Counted from the first letter of the stretch, positions 53,227-64,000 are shown. The stretch: DNA of 64,000 nt from Sphingobacterium daejeonense (GCF_901472535.1 NZ_LR590470.1:2728001-2792000); one strand, 5' to 3'. Numbers and translations are program-made. Notes: generated by a model from the sequence alone, not told the origin.

Positions 53227-53403
53227 ATGTTACTGGTATTTTTCTTTACTTTCATATTATTCTTTTCAACCATGGTTATATTAACCAATTTTTATTTAAG
53301 TAGAGAATTAGTTTTGATTCGCTATGTCTGTTGGATATGGCTGTCCGCAATTGCTTTATTTGCAATTTTAATTTTTTATGATTTTTCTTTAATTGATTTA
53401 TAA
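53227..53403 (+). CDS. Small double-helix membrane protein, tentative
   Basis: 58 residues, starting MLLVFFFTFILFFSTMVIL and with a second hydrophobic segment (WLSAIALFAILIFYDF). Its composition is extreme (Phe, Leu, Ile). It overlaps the 3' end of the convergent deacetylase gene by 28 bases. AT-rich DNA easily gives such frames by chance, so I am unsure that it is expressed. Confidence 0.35.
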   Translation: MLLVFFFTFILFFSTMVILTNFYLSRELVLIRYVCWIWLSAIALFAILIFYDFSLIDL

Positions 53404-54257
53404 TCAATTGATTTAAAATCAATAAGTTCAATTCCGAGATTTAGAATTCTTTCTTTGATTTTTGGGTGGGTTAGCAATTTAGTTACCTCGCTTCTATCCT
53501 GCCTTACATTTCTGTAACCCTCATGTCCAACATGTTCCATTTCACTAACATCCTGTGCAGGATGTTCAACAAAAATATATACTTCTCCTGATTTTAGACT
53601 ATCAAGACCATCTAAAAATGCTGATACTTTCGCATCAAAGTCTTTTTGCTTATTTAATTGTATGTTAGGAAACATTTTCAGTCCATAATCATAATCTTGA
53701 GGTAAATCGTATTCGATTGATAATTTGGCGAGCATATTTTTGACATCTTGGTGCATGTTTCCACATCCCATATGGGTTGAAATATGTGAAATCCTAGGAA
53801 CTAGTTTTTTTGCCATCTCAATTTGTGCCCTAAATTCTTTTTCAATATCTTCTAATTTCCAATTATGCTCCAGTATTGCAGCATTCGGTACGTTTTGATT
53901 GGGATAAATAAATGAGTAGAAATAACCATTGTCATCGACCAAACTGGGTACTTCTGTTAAAGGGCGCCATTTAACATTTTCCCATTCGCTAGTAATCATC
54001 AAATGAACTCCAACATCAAGGTCCGGGAACTCTTCTAATAACTTAATTGCTTCTGGTGCCCATGGACAATTGATCATCAACTCCACTGAAGTTGTAATTC
54101 CATTTTTATAGGTTTCTATTATTGCATGATTTGCTGCACTAAATGATCCAATATCATCCGAACGAATTATAAGTTTTGGCGTCTCTTGCGCAAAAGACCG
54201 TTTCATTGCCAAGATTGATAGAATGAATATCATGTATAGAGTTAAATCTTTTATCAT
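53376..54257 (-). CDS. YdjC/ChbG-type carbohydrate deacetylase, exported
   Basis: About 293 residues from ATG 54257, which gives a signal peptide (MIKDLTLYMIFILSILA to SFAQ); a longer start at 54293 is less likely. Family features are LIIRSDDIGSFSAANHAI with the metal Asp, DLDVGVHL and SHISTHMGCGNMH with the paired His ligands. Members remove N-acetyl groups from oligosaccharides such as chitobiose. It is divergent from FecR (135 bases) and next to a SusC/SusD locus, so a role in glycan breakdown fits. Confidence 0.88.
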   Translation of the reverse strand: MIKDLTLYMIFILSILAMKRSFAQETPKLIIRSDDIGSFSAANHAIIETYKNGITTSVELMINCPWAPEAIKLLEEFPDLDVGVHLMITSEWENVKWRPLTEVPSLVDDNGYFYSFIYPNQNVPNAAILEHNWKLEDIEKEFRAQIEMAKKLVPRISHISTHMGCGNMHQDVKNMLAKLSIEYDLPQDYDYGLKMFPNIQLNKQKDFDAKVSAFLDGLDSLKSGEVYIFVEHPAQDVSEMEHVGHEGYRNVRQDRSEVTKLLTHPKIKERILNLGIELIDFKSIDYKSIKEKS

Positions 54258-54391
54258 AAAATATTTTTTAGGAAAAAAAAGAGACCGAGACACCTACTAA
54301 TCAATTGATTAACAAAATATAAAAATTATTTTAAAAAAACTAGCTAAGATATTTGTGAGTTTTCCGTATTCACTTATAGAAACTTAAATTC

Positions 54392-55597
54392 ATGATAGTA
54401 CAACCTGAAAACATTGCGCAACTTATAAAAAAGTTGTTTGACGGATCTATTTCTGAGAGTGAAAAACTCGAACTTCAAAATTGGATTGATGAAAATCCAA
54501 AAAGGAAAGCGTTTATCGAAGAATTGAATCAAAATGACCATTTGTTTGAGGAAGCACTAATATGGATAAAGCTAGAACACGAAGATAAAGATGGGTGGAT
54601 TGAAAGATTATCAAATACAACATTTGATAAAATAGATAAATTAAAACAACCAAGATCAATTAACTATAAGAGAATTTTTAAGATTATTGGCACTGCAGCG
54701 GCTGTTATTTCAATTGGTTTCTTTCTCACCTATTTCATAATTAGAAATAATGAATTAAAATTCATTGAACAAAATCAAATTGCATTACAAAATATTCTTC
54801 CCGGGAAACATCAAGCCACATTAACATTACCATCGGGAGAAGAAATTGCGTTGAGTGAGCAAAATGATTTAATAGAAATTGATAATCAACAACTCATAAA
54901 GTACAGTAATGGAGAGATAATTTCTGATCTCAGAAACAAATTCCCTGAAAATTCTACCATTTCTGTAAAAGTACCAAGGGCAGGGCATTATAAAATAAAA
55001 CTTTCGGAAGGATCTTTAATTTGGGTTAATTCAGAAAGCGAATTGATTATTCCTATCAAATTCAGTCATGACCGAGAATTGGCATTAAACGGTGAAGCTT
55101 TTTTTGATGTTCACACCCTATACAATAATGATCTCAAAACTCCATTTAAGGTTAAATCCAAGGGCCAACTGATTGAGGTTACTGGGACACAATTCAATGT
55201 CTACGCTTTTCCTGGTGAGCATATTAAAACGACTTTAGTTGAAGGGAAAGTGAATGTTCATACTCCAAAAACTACTATTTCGCTAAATCCTAATGAACAA
55301 AGTTATCTTTCAAACTCAGGGCTCCGTAAGTCTCAGGTTGATATAGGTCCGGAAGTAGCATGGAAAGACAATATGTTTTATTTTAATGAAACACCACTCA
55401 AAACTGCGATGACCCAACTTAGCAGGTGGTATGATTTAGAGATCCAATACCGAGGCGATGTTCCCGACACCTATTTCTATGGTGAGTTCAGCAGAGATCA
55501 ACCTCTGAAAGATCTATTAAAGATTTTGGAGGAGGCTGATGTAAAATTTGAATTTGAAGCAAGAAATAATAAAAATTATCTAATTGTATTACCCTAA
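54392..55597 (+). CDS. FecR-family anti-sigma factor
   Basis: 401 residues, intact. A cytoplasmic N-terminus (about 1-95, with EIWIDENPKRKAF-like start NWIDENPKRKAFIEEL) is followed by one membrane helix (about residues 100-120, IIGTAAAVISIGFFLTYFI), the FecR domain and a C-terminal DUF4974 domain (NETPLKTAMTQLSRWYDLEI). In Bacteroidota it passes a signal from a SusC receptor with an STN domain to an ECF sigma factor. The SusC gene 57 bases downstream has an STN domain, but no sigma-factor gene lies just upstream. Confidence 0.92.
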   Translation: MIVQPENIAQLIKKLFDGSISESEKLELQNWIDENPKRKAFIEELNQNDHLFEEALIWIKLEHEDKDGWIERLSNTTFDKIDKLKQPRSINYKRIFKIIGTAAAVISIGFFLTYFIIRNNELKFIEQNQIALQNILPGKHQATLTLPSGEEIALSEQNDLIEIDNQQLIKYSNGEIISDLRNKFPENSTISVKVPRAGHYKIKLSEGSLIWVNSESELIIPIKFSHDRELALNGEAFFDVHTLYNNDLKTPFKVKSKGQLIEVTGTQFNVYAFPGEHIKTTLVEGKVNVHTPKTTISLNPNEQSYLSNSGLRKSQVDIGPEVAWKDNMFYFNETPLKTAMTQLSRWYDLEIQYRGDVPDTYFYGEFSRDQPLKDLLKILEEADVKFEFEARNNKNYLIVLP

Positions 55598-55653
55598 AAA
55601 TCTTATCAAAAACAATAAAAAATAACCCAATTCTAATCGCTAAAAAAATCATT

Positions 55654-58600
55654 ATGAACTACCTAAATGAAGGATTTGGCTTTCTAAAGCCATACAGAAA
55701 AACAAAGTGGATTAAGAAGAGAAGTTTGTTTGTTATCGCCATCATGCTTGTATTTAGTTTTCGACTATTTGCAACGACATTTGGTCAAACTATTTCCATC
55801 CACGTAAAGGATGTCCCATTAATTGATGTTATGAGGACCATCCAAAACCAAACAGGACATTCCTATTTTTTAAATGGACGAGAGCTTGCAAATCTTAAGG
55901 TCAGTGCAGCATTAAATAATGCAGACTTAAAAACAACCATGAGTTCCTTATTAAAAGGAAAACCTGCAAGCTGGTCAATGAAAGGCAAAACAATAGTTAT
56001 AAAGAAAAAGAATTCTAGTAATTCTTCGCTTGAAAATAGTGGAAATAGTTCCTCAAATGAATTAAGCCAACAACAAATATCAGGTAAGGTTACTGACGAC
56101 CAAGGTAATCCTTTACGAGGGGTAACCGTAAAAGTCGTTGGAAGTAGCGCTGCGACCTCAACAAATGAAAATGGTGAATTCCAACTTAATGTTCCTACTG
56201 AAGCAACAACACTGAGTTTTTCATTATTAGGATTTCAAGTATTGGAAGTTCCTTTAAATGGTCAAAACACGGTTAATGTAAGCTTAATGGAAGGCGAGAA
56301 TGATTTGGAAGAGGTTGTGGTAGTTGGATATGGTACACAGTTAAAAAGAGATTTAACTGGTGCAGTATCAAAGGTTGATGGGGAGGCATTAAAAAATATG
56401 CCTATTAGAAATGCTACGGAAGGTTTACAAGGGCAGACTTCTGGGGTTCAAGTTACCTCGACTGGTGGAAGTCCTGGTACACCACCTGCTGTGAGGATCC
56501 GTGGAATCGGAACTGTCAATGATAATAATCCATTATATGTCGTTGATGGATTACCTCAAAGCGACATTGGCTGGTTAAATCCAAATGATATTGTGAGCAT
56601 GGAGGTCTTGAAAGACGCGTCAGCTACTGCTATATATGGTTCAAGGGCAGCAAACGGCGTCATTATGGTTACAACAGCTAAAGGAGCCCAAAGAAGTAAC
56701 GAGCTTAGTAATCTAATATCATTTGACAGTTATTTAGGTTTTCAGAATCCAATAAAAACCTATGATATGATGAATGCCAAAGAATTTATGGAATACAAGA
56801 ATCTTGCAAATATAAACGCTGGATTAAATCCATATTCTCTGATCAAGATAAAGCTGATGTTTTAAAATTCCTGAAATCAAATACTGGATCAGAAGAGGGT
56901 ACCAATTGGTGGAAAGAAATAAATAATAAAGATGCTTTAGTCCAAAATTATGATATAGCAATTTCTGGTGGTATCAAAGACCTGGCCTATAGAACAAGTT
57001 TCAACTATATGGACCAAGAAGGTATTATTAGCGGCTCTGATTATGACCGGATGTCATGGAGGACAAATTTCAACCATAATCTACGTGAATGGATTTCCTT
57101 ATCAGGGAATTTTGGATTAATAAATGAAGCTCGAGGTAATGTTTTGGAGGGAAGTCCTGGTTTTAAACACTGCTTTTATATCATTTGTAGCTGATCCTAT
57201 TTCACAAGTTTATAGAAATGACTTAAAAGATATCCCGGAATTTTTAAAAGATGGTTTTTTTTGGATAGAATAGACCCGAACAATCCATGGTCAATGTATG
57301 GTCCAATACTAATGACTAACAAAGAAAATCCTGTTGCCCAAACAGATATTTACAAAAATAACCGCTGGAAAGGCATTGCAATTAAGGCTGGCGGAGCTGT
57401 AGATATCAAAATCATGCCATGGTTAAAGTACAGAAGTAGTTTAGGGATTGACATGGGACGAGGTGTTTCAAATTATTTCTATCCTAAAATACTATTTAAA
57501 TGGAAATCAATTTAACAATGATGCCACTGTTGGTGCTTCTAATTCTTTAAACAACTATTATGTATTTGAAAACACATTAACTTTTGAAAAAGAAATAGAG
57601 GATCACAAAATGTCGTTGATGGTTGGTACTTCAGCTGAACAATGGAAAGGAGAATCATCAGGTGCTTCTAAACAGGGCCTTGTTTCCAACGATCCTAGTC
57701 AATGGATAATCAATGCAGGATCAATAAATCCACAAGCATCTGGCTCAAAGTGGGAAAATGCTTTGAATTCTTATTTTGGAAGAGCATTCTATTCTTATAA
57801 AAACCGATACATGGTAACTGCCAATCTTCGTTACGATGGATCATCAAACTTTGGGGATGGCAAAAAGTGGGGTACCTTTCCTTCCGTATCTGCGGGTTGG
57901 AATTTTTCAGAAGAAGACTTCATGGAGACAGCACATTGGTTAGATGCTGGTAAATTAAGATTAAGCTGGGGTATGATCGGGAATCAAAATATTGGTTCTG
58001 GGGCATATTTAACCACCTATTCCGGAAATATGGGATATTATCTCTTTGGACCAAGGAATCCACAACTAATTGGGGGGAAGTAACTACATTGGAAATCCGC
58101 TGATTCAATGGGAACAGACAGAGCAATTGGATATTGGTCTTGAATTAGCTTTTCTTCAAAATAAATTACATTTCAATTTTGATTATTACAAAAAGACTAC
58201 GGATGGCATGTTGTTGAATGTTCCTTTGCCAGCCTATCTCGGATTTCCAAACAGTCCTTGGTCAAATGCTGGAGGGGTTCAAAACTCAGGTCTTGAATTT
58301 GACTTATCCTATAAGGATAAAGTTGGAGAATTTGGCTATACGATCGCAGCAAATGCCTCAACTGTCAAGAATAAAGTATTGAGCTTAGGCGGCGGTGAGC
58401 CGATTACAGGTGGTGGTTGGATTTCTTATACTACGACCATGACGGAAGAAGGAAAACCAATTGGATATTATTATGGGTTCAAGACTGATGGAATATTTCA
58501 AAGTCAAGCAGAGGTTGACAGTTATGTTCAAGAAGGTGCGAGACCAGGTGACTTGAGGTTTGTAGATTTTAACAATGATGGTATCATCAACAATTTGGAC

Positions 58601-59119
58601 CGTACAGATATTGGTGATCCATTTCCTGATTTAACTTATGGTTTCAGATTAGGTGCTGATTACAAAGGATTTGATCTACAGGTATTGGGTCAGGGTACGA
58701 TTGGAAATGATATCATGAACATAGCGAAGATTGACATGAAATCTGGCGTGGGCTGGTATAATGCACCAAAGGAATTGATGAATGAGGCTTGGTCTCCAAC
58801 AAATCCAAGTAACACTCAATTTAAGATCAGTGCTGCAAATCAAAACAACTTACAGATTTCAGATTGGTTAGTCGAGGATGGTTCTTATCTAAGAATAAAG
58901 AGCATCCAATTAGGTTATACCCTACCTTCTACCCTTTTTAACAAAGCTCGAATTGATAGGTTAAGAATATGGGCAGGCGCTTATAACCTATTTACTTTCA
59001 CAAATTACAGTGGATTAGATCCAGAAATTGGAAGTGGTTCACCGCTGAATATGGGAGTTGATCAAGGATATTATCCAATTGCTAAATCATATATGTTTGG
59101 TGTTAATTTTAGCTTTTAA
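55654..59119 (+). CDS. SusC/RagA-family TonB-dependent transporter with STN domain (about five frameshifts)
   Basis: About 1,154 residues. It has an N-terminal signal anchor (FVIAIMLVFSFRLFATTFGQ, 20 residues), an STN domain (about 45-115, VPLIDVMRTIQNQTGHSY), a regulatory domain (GKVTDDQGNPLRGVTVKV), the SusC plug (VVVGYGTQLKRDLTGAVS, VLKDASATAIYGSRAANGV) and a barrel ending YPIAKSYMFGVNFSF. The frame is broken near 56840, 57165, 57255, 57490 and 58075; in the break I resolved, one extra A separates GSPGF from NTAFISFVADP. The STN domain and the FecR gene before it form a surface signalling pair. The SusD gene begins 3 bases after its stop. Confidence 0.9.
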
Positions 59120-59122
59120 GTC

Positions 59123-60790
59123 ATGAAAAGAAAATATATTAAAATTTTAGTTCTGTCGGCTTTATTAATTCCGATAGGCTGTAAAAAAGATTATTTAACC
59201 AGGGATCCATATGGTATCCTAAATCAAAGTGAATATTTTAAGACAGATGGTGCCGGCATGAAACTGTTAACAAGTTGTTACCAACCGATGACAGATTCAT
59301 GGGGCTATACGGTAAATAAAGTAGCCATTGGAGATGAGGTGGTTGATAATGCCGGAGCGGGCGGTTCTGATCCTGGTGATAGACCTCAGACAACAGAAGT
59401 CGGAAGAGGAAGACCATTAGCATCCAATGCTTTATTGTTTGAAACATGGGCCAACCGATTCAAAGGTATAGGGAATTGTAATATTGCTTTGGATGGATTT
59501 GAAAAACAGGGAGCAAATCTTATCCAGGATGGTAAACCGGTATCTGCAGAAACAGTAAAACGCTTTATTGCAGAGGTAAAATTCTTGAGAGCATGGTATT
59601 ATTTTGACTTGATAACTGTATTTAAGGAAGTTCCGTTAGTTATTCAGATTGAAGATCCTTCCACAAGGAAAGAAAAAGCACCATTATCAGAACTAAGAAC
59701 ACAAGTTTACAAAGACCTAGATGAAGCAATTGCAGAAAGCAATTTGCCTAGGAGTTCAGCATTAACGAGTGCAGAAGCAGGAAGAGTAAGCAAAGACGCT
59801 GCATTGGCACTTAAAGCTAGAGCTGCATTATTCTTTGCTGGTTTAATGGAACAAAATATACTCACTGGCGATGCTAAAGCGGAATATACTTTAGCAAAAA
59901 ACGCGGCTGGAGAAGTAGTTAAAAGCGGTGGTTTAAGTTTATTGCCTGATTTTCAAGATCTCTTCAGAGGAGATTATCAGATAGGTCCATTTTCTAAGGA
60001 AAATATCCTAGGTGTTATGCGAAAATATGACCCTGCATTTGGATTAGGTGGTGATGCCTTTGCCATTATGAATGTTGGTCGTAATAACGTTGGCGGCTGG
60101 GGCGGTAATACACCTACCAAAGATCTTGCGGCTTCGTTTGATCCTGCAGATCCACGTAAAATGTTCACTATAATTAGTCACAATGATATCTTCAAGACCA
60201 GTACAGGAGGTCAAGAGGTGCATAATTACCGAGGTTATTTTAATGATTTTGATCTACAACAGAGTCGCAAGGCATTTGTCCCTCAACAATATCGTCAGAA
60301 CAATGATTTGCAGCGAAGTAATTGGCAACCCTATTGGATAAGATATGCTGAGGTGTTGTTAGTTTATGCGGAATCAATTATTAAATCAGGAGGTAGTGCT
60401 GCTGAAGCATTGCCTTATATCAACCAGGTTAGAAAACGAGCTTTTGTCACTACATCAAAAGTTGATGAACCAGCTGTATATCGTTTATTTGGACAGGGAT
60501 TGAAGCCAATTTCAGAAGCAGAATTCAACACCACATATGCAGTCAAAGCTACAGATAACGTATTAGAAGCTATTAAGAAAGAGCGCAGAAATGAATTGGC
60601 TCTGGAAGGATTCAGGTTGTATGATTTAATCCGTTGGGGATCATATCCTACCACGATGAAAGCATTTTTTACCAAATATGGATTTGCAGATAAAGGCAGG
60701 GATGCAAGTGATAAAAGTTGGCCATTCCCAATTCCTCAAATAGAAATCGACCGTTCAAATGGTGCATTAGTTCAAAACTCAAATTATTAA
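59123..60790 (+). CDS. SusD/RagB-family lipoprotein
   Basis: 555 residues, intact. The signal ends in a lipobox (ALLIPIGCKKDYL). The N-terminal SusD domain has FIAEVKFLRAWYYFDLITVF (20 residues) with FKEVPLVIQ, and the C-terminal RagB domain has WIRYAEVLLVYAESII and KKERRNELALEGFRLYDLIRW in part as RNELALEGFRLYDLIRW. It forms a transporter complex with the SusC upstream. Substrate is unknown; neighbours point to a sugar. Confidence 0.94.
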   Translation: MKRKYIKILVLSALLIPIGCKKDYLTRDPYGILNQSEYFKTDGAGMKLLTSCYQPMTDSWGYTVNKVAIGDEVVDNAGAGGSDPGDRPQTTEVGRGRPLASNALLFETWANRFKGIGNCNIALDGFEKQGANLIQDGKPVSAETVKRFIAEVKFLRAWYYFDLITVFKEVPLVIQIEDPSTRKEKAPLSELRTQVYKDLDEAIAESNLPRSSALTSAEAGRVSKDAALALKARAALFFAGLMEQNILTGDAKAEYTLAKNAAGEVVKSGGLSLLPDFQDLFRGDYQIGPFSKENILGVMRKYDPAFGLGGDAFAIMNVGRNNVGGWGGNTPTKDLAASFDPADPRKMFTIISHNDIFKTSTGGQEVHNYRGYFNDFDLQQSRKAFVPQQYRQNNDLQRSNWQPYWIRYAEVLLVYAESIIKSGGSAAEALPYINQVRKRAFVTTSKVDEPAVYRLFGQGLKPISEAEFNTTYAVKATDNVLEAIKKERRNELALEGFRLYDLIRWGSYPTTMKAFFTKYGFADKGRDASDKSWPFPIPQIEIDRSNGALVQNSNY

Positions 60791-60792
60791 TT

Positions 60793-62290
60793 ATGGACAG
60801 AAGAAAATTTTTAAAAAATAGTGCTACGGTAGCAGGATTTACAATAGTTTCAAGCAATGTACTTGGAAAAACTTTAGGATATGTTGCACCAAGTGATAAA
60901 CTCAACATTGCAGGAATTGGTGTTGGTGGTATGGGAAGACGCAATCTTTCTAATATGAACACTGAAAACATTGTCGCCTTATGTGATGTTGACTGGAAGT
61001 ATGCTCAAAAAACATTTGATGATTATCCGAAAGCGAAGAAATTCAAAGACTGGAGAGAAATGTTTGATAAGATGGGCAAATCTATTGATGCTGTTATGGT
61101 TGCTACGCCAGATCACACCCATGCAGTAGTATCGGCACATGCAATGACTTTGGGCAAGCATTGCTATACTCAAAAGCCTTTAACACATTCCGTTTATGAA
61201 TCTCGTTTATTAACAAACCTTGCAAAAAAAACATAAAGTTGCTACTCAAATGGGGAATCAGGGCAACTCGTTTGATTGGTGTCGACAGATTGCAGAATGG
61301 ATTCAATCTGATGCAATTGGCGAGGTCTATGAAGTCCATTGCTGGACTGATAGGCCTATTTGGCCACAAGGGTTAATGAAACCAAAAGAAGGCATGCCAA
61401 TTCCTGAAACTCTGGATTGGGATTTGTTTATTGGTCCTGCGGAAAACAGGCCGTATAATAGTGTTTACACGCCATGGAATTGGCGTGGTTGGTGGGATTT
61501 TGGAACAGGTGCTTTAGGAGATATGGCTTGCCACATCATGGATCCTATATATTGGGCCTTAGACTTAAAATATCCTACAAAGGTAAATGGTTCCTCCACG
61601 CTAAGCAATCTTTATTCACCTCCACATGCTCAGATGGTTCAATATACATTTCCTGCTCGTGAGAAAAAAGGCCAGGTAAATATGCCAGAAGTAAAAGTTT
61701 ATTGGTACGATGGAGGACTATTACCTGAAAGACCTGCCGAACTAGCTCCTGGTCAGATGATGGGTGATTCCAATGGAGGAATAATTTTCGTAGGCAAGAA
61801 AGGTAAAATCATGACTGGATGTTATGGTATGAATCCTACCCTACTACCTGTCACAGAGATGGATCATTTTACCCAACCGACGCCTTGGATTCCGAGAGTA
61901 CCGGGAGGAAATGGTGATATCTGGAACACAAATGCCCATGAACAAGATTGGATCAGAGCAGCAAAAGAATCATCAAGAAACAGAAAAGAAGCGAGTTCGA
62001 ATTTTGGGTTTTCTGGACCTTTTAATGAAATGGTCGTGATGGGAGTTCTTGCGGTAAGACTACAGGGTCTTTACAGAGATTTATTGTGGGATGGAGAAAA
62101 CATGCAATTCACCAATATCAATGATTCAGATATTCTAAAAATAGTTTCGGTAGACGAGTTCAGTGTGATTGATGGAGATCCAAGATTTAACAGACAATTT
62201 GTGGAATTAAATGCTAAAGAGGCTGCAAATGAATGGATAAAACATACATATCACAATGGATTCAGCCTGCCTGAAATGCCAAAAGTTTAA
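60793..62290 (+). CDS. Gfo/Idh/MocA family oxidoreductase with Tat signal (one frameshift)
   Basis: About 498 residues. The start MDRRKFLKNSATVAGF is a Tat-type signal, so the enzyme is exported with bound NAD(P). The Rossmann fold includes IAGIGVGGMGRR and AVMVATPDHTHAVVSAHAM; the catalytic region has CYTQKPLTHSV with the conserved Lys and WWDFGTGALGDMACHI. One extra A in an eight-A run near 61222-61229 breaks LAKKHKVATQMGNQGN. It starts 2 bases after SusD and belongs to the same operon. Family members oxidise or isomerise sugars and some cleave glycosides by an oxidation-elimination route. Confidence 0.9.
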
Positions 62291-62294
62291 TATT

Positions 62295-63275
62295 ATGAAA
62301 AAAACAAATAGAAGAGAATTCATTCAGAATTTGGGCATAGTTGGGGTTACTACGGCAGCCCTATCTGTAAATTCATTGCCTTTATTTGCAGAACAGTCTT
62401 TCAAAAAAATTGGCATCATTGGTTTGGATACATCTCATAGTGAAATGTTTACCAAAGATATTAATGAAGGAAGTTTGAAAGATAGAGGCTATCGTGTAAT
62501 TGCTGCCTATCCACATGGAAGTAAAGATATCCCTTCAGCTTTAGGCATGAAACAAGGAATAATCGACGCTGTGCAAAAAATGGGGGTTGAAATAGTTGAT
62601 TCAATAGATCAATTATTAAAGAAGGTTGATTTTATTTTGTTAGAATCAAATGATGGCAGAGTCCATTTAGAACAGGCTACCAAGGTAATAAACGCTAAAA
62701 AACCTTTATTTATAGATAAGCCAATGGCTGAGAATTTAGATAAAGTAAAAGAAATATTTGAATTGGCAGCTAAAAAGAATGTACCCTTATTTTCCTCTTC
62801 TTCATTACGGTATGACCAACTTGTTAGAGAAGTAAAAGGTGGTAAGATCGGAAAGGTTCTTGGCGCTGATGTATATACCCCAGCCGAAATTGAACCAAAC
62901 CATATTGACCAGGCTTGGTATATGATTCATGGTATCGAAATGTTGTTTACAGTAATGGGGACAGGTTGTAAAGAAGTATTTAGAGCTTATCATCCCGATT
63001 TCGAACAGGTTGTTGGAATATGGAAAGATGGGCGAATAGGATCTGTACGGGGGATTAGAAAAGGTGCATCTAATATTGCTGGTATTGCTTTTGGAGAAAC
63101 TGAAATCTCCCAATTAGGACCTTTTGCTAGTTATGGACCTTTAGTTGCTGAAATCCTAACATTTTTTGATACTGGTAAACCACCGGTACCTCCTGAAGAA
63201 ACAATTGAAATTTTCCAATTTATGGAAGCTGCCCAAAGAAGTAAGGCTTCAAAACAAGTTGAGAATTTAATTTAA
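62295..63275 (+). CDS. Gfo/Idh/MocA family oxidoreductase, second copy, Tat signal
   Basis: About 326 residues from ATG 62295; an upstream in-frame start inside the previous gene is less likely. The start KKTNRREFIQNLGIVG is Tat-like. The N-terminal domain (KIGIIGLDTSHSEMFTKDI) has a changed nucleotide loop (GLDTSH instead of GxGxxG), as in a Bacteroidota subgroup of the family. KPLFIDKPMAENLDKV holds the conserved Lys. It follows the first oxidoreductase after 4 bases. The two may act in sequence on one imported sugar. Confidence 0.88.
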   Translation: MKKTNRREFIQNLGIVGVTTAALSVNSLPLFAEQSFKKIGIIGLDTSHSEMFTKDINEGSLKDRGYRVIAAYPHGSKDIPSALGMKQGIIDAVQKMGVEIVDSIDQLLKKVDFILLESNDGRVHLEQATKVINAKKPLFIDKPMAENLDKVKEIFELAAKKNVPLFSSSSLRYDQLVREVKGGKIGKVLGADVYTPAEIEPNHIDQAWYMIHGIEMLFTVMGTGCKEVFRAYHPDFEQVVGIWKDGRIGSVRGIRKGASNIAGIAFGETEISQLGPFASYGPLVAEILTFFDTGKPPVPPEETIEIFQFMEAAQRSKASKQVENLI

Positions 63276-63439
63276 GGATTCTTATTACAAAACTAAGCTA
63301 TATCTCTATAATCAGACCGATATAGCTCTAGTTTTTTAAATACTAGGTAATATGGATTATAACTTTTAAATTTATATTTCAATAACACAGTTAAACTTAA
63401 ACCATAAACCAAATAGTGAATTCGCTCAATCCACATTTA

Positions 63440-64000
63440 ATGGCCTTAATTTCTGGACACGAGGATGGACTAAATCATTATATCAAAATCCATGGCTCTG
63501 CTCTTCGATACTTTGCTTTCCGCATAGTAAAGGATAAGTTATTGGCTGAAGAAATTGTTTCAGATTCATTTGTAAAGTTATGGTTGGGTAGAGATAAAAT
63601 TTCTACAGAAGCCAATATTAAAGCTTTTCTATATATTTCAACAAAAAATGCCTGTCTGGATCAAGCTAATCTAATTCGTAATAAATATGTTCATGATGAC
63701 GAATTTTTAGATGAATTAATTTGCCCTAATGAAGATATACTTACTAAAATGATCCAAATCGAACTTATAAAGCTAATTGTAGAAGAAGTTAATAAACTTC
63801 CAAAGCAGCAAGCGGAAATTGTTCGTATGACATATTTTGAGCAGAAAGAAACTGATGAGATTTCTAAAGAATTAGGGATCACAGCCAACAGCATTTACTT
63901 TGCTAGATCAAAAGCCTTAGCTACTTTAAAGAAGACTTTTGGATTTAAAAGAAATCCAAATATTCAAGAATTGACCTTTATCATGTTCTTATTATCAAAT
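63440..64000 (+). CDS. ECF-type RNA polymerase sigma factor (C-terminus at window end)
   Basis: At least 187 residues, open to the end of the window. Region 2 includes HYIKIHGSALRYFAFRIV and EEIVSDSFVKLW; region 4 has LPKQQAEIVRMTYFEQKET and a helix-turn-helix DEISKELGITANSIYFARSKAL. I prefer ATG 63440; GTG 63416 is an in-frame alternative. The usual Bacteroidota ECF is about 190 residues, so little is missing. It lies 164 bases after the oxidoreductase operon and probably starts the next FecR-SusC locus outside the window. Confidence 0.92.
   Translation, partial: MALISGHEDGLNHYIKIHGSALRYFAFRIVKDKLLAEEIVSDSFVKLWLGRDKISTEANIKAFLYISTKNACLDQANLIRNKYVHDDEFLDELICPNEDILTKMIQIELIKLIVEEVNKLPKQQAEIVRMTYFEQKETDEISKELGITANSIYFARSKALATLKKTFGFKRNPNIQELTFIMFLLSN

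Overview
The window looks like chromosomal DNA of an AT-rich Bacteroidota, most likely a Sphingobacteriaceae member (Sphingobacterium/Pedobacter type). The signs are two SusC/SusD pairs, a FecR anti-sigma factor, an incomplete ECF sigma factor, TAnnTTTG-type promoter elements, Tat-type oxidoreductases and almost no Shine-Dalgarno sites. I saw no tRNA, rRNA, CRISPR array or insertion sequence.

Layout. (1) 1-8759, minus strand: a SusC/SusD pair, a terminator, then a tight operon of a GntP/DsdX-type permease, a RidA protein, a DSD1-type D-serine dehydratase/D-threonine aldolase and an M19 dipeptidase cut by the window edge. This reads as a D-amino-acid or D-containing dipeptide uptake and breakdown system. 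(2) 8760-9617: a gene-free island of short palindromic repeats. (3) 9618-33801, minus strand: a complete-looking contractile injection system (eCIS, Afp/PVC-like). In transcription order it has a DUF4255/Pvc16 cap protein, an unknown 440-aa protein, sheath, two cysteine-rich unknown proteins, two tube proteins, a DUF5908 mini-protein, a LysM tube-baseplate protein, spike, PAAR tip, gp25, a J-like baseplate protein, a ~1,940-aa baseplate protein, a tape-measure-family protein, a vanadium-haloperoxidase-like enzyme without a signal peptide, and an AAA+ ATPase. A LuxR-type regulator (33948-34655) lies just upstream on the same strand. (4) 35137-54257: mostly intact housekeeping and envelope genes: an S9 peptidase, a TonB-dependent receptor, two AraC regulators, a Tat-type amidohydrolase with an ankyrin lipoprotein, a CPBP protease, a DUF5009 membrane protein, an ABC-HlyD-FtsX-TolC export operon and a YdjC-type deacetylase. 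(5) 54392-63275, plus strand: FecR, SusC, SusD and two Gfo/Idh/MocA oxidoreductases, a carbohydrate-uptake locus. (6) From 63440: an ECF sigma factor that runs off the end.

Many reading frames are broken by single-base changes, nearly all in short homopolymers, after which a well-conserved protein resumes in another frame. The density is very uneven: very high in the eCIS locus, moderate in the two SusC regions, almost none from 35 to 54 kb. I therefore annotate each such gene over its full reconstructed span and note the breaks. Sequencing or assembly error is the simplest explanation, but the clustering deserves a check against raw reads.

The most interesting part is the eCIS locus, with an enzyme-like candidate cargo and two cysteine-rich proteins of unknown role. 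Second is the D-amino-acid operon, whose four enzymes and transporters fit together chemically.
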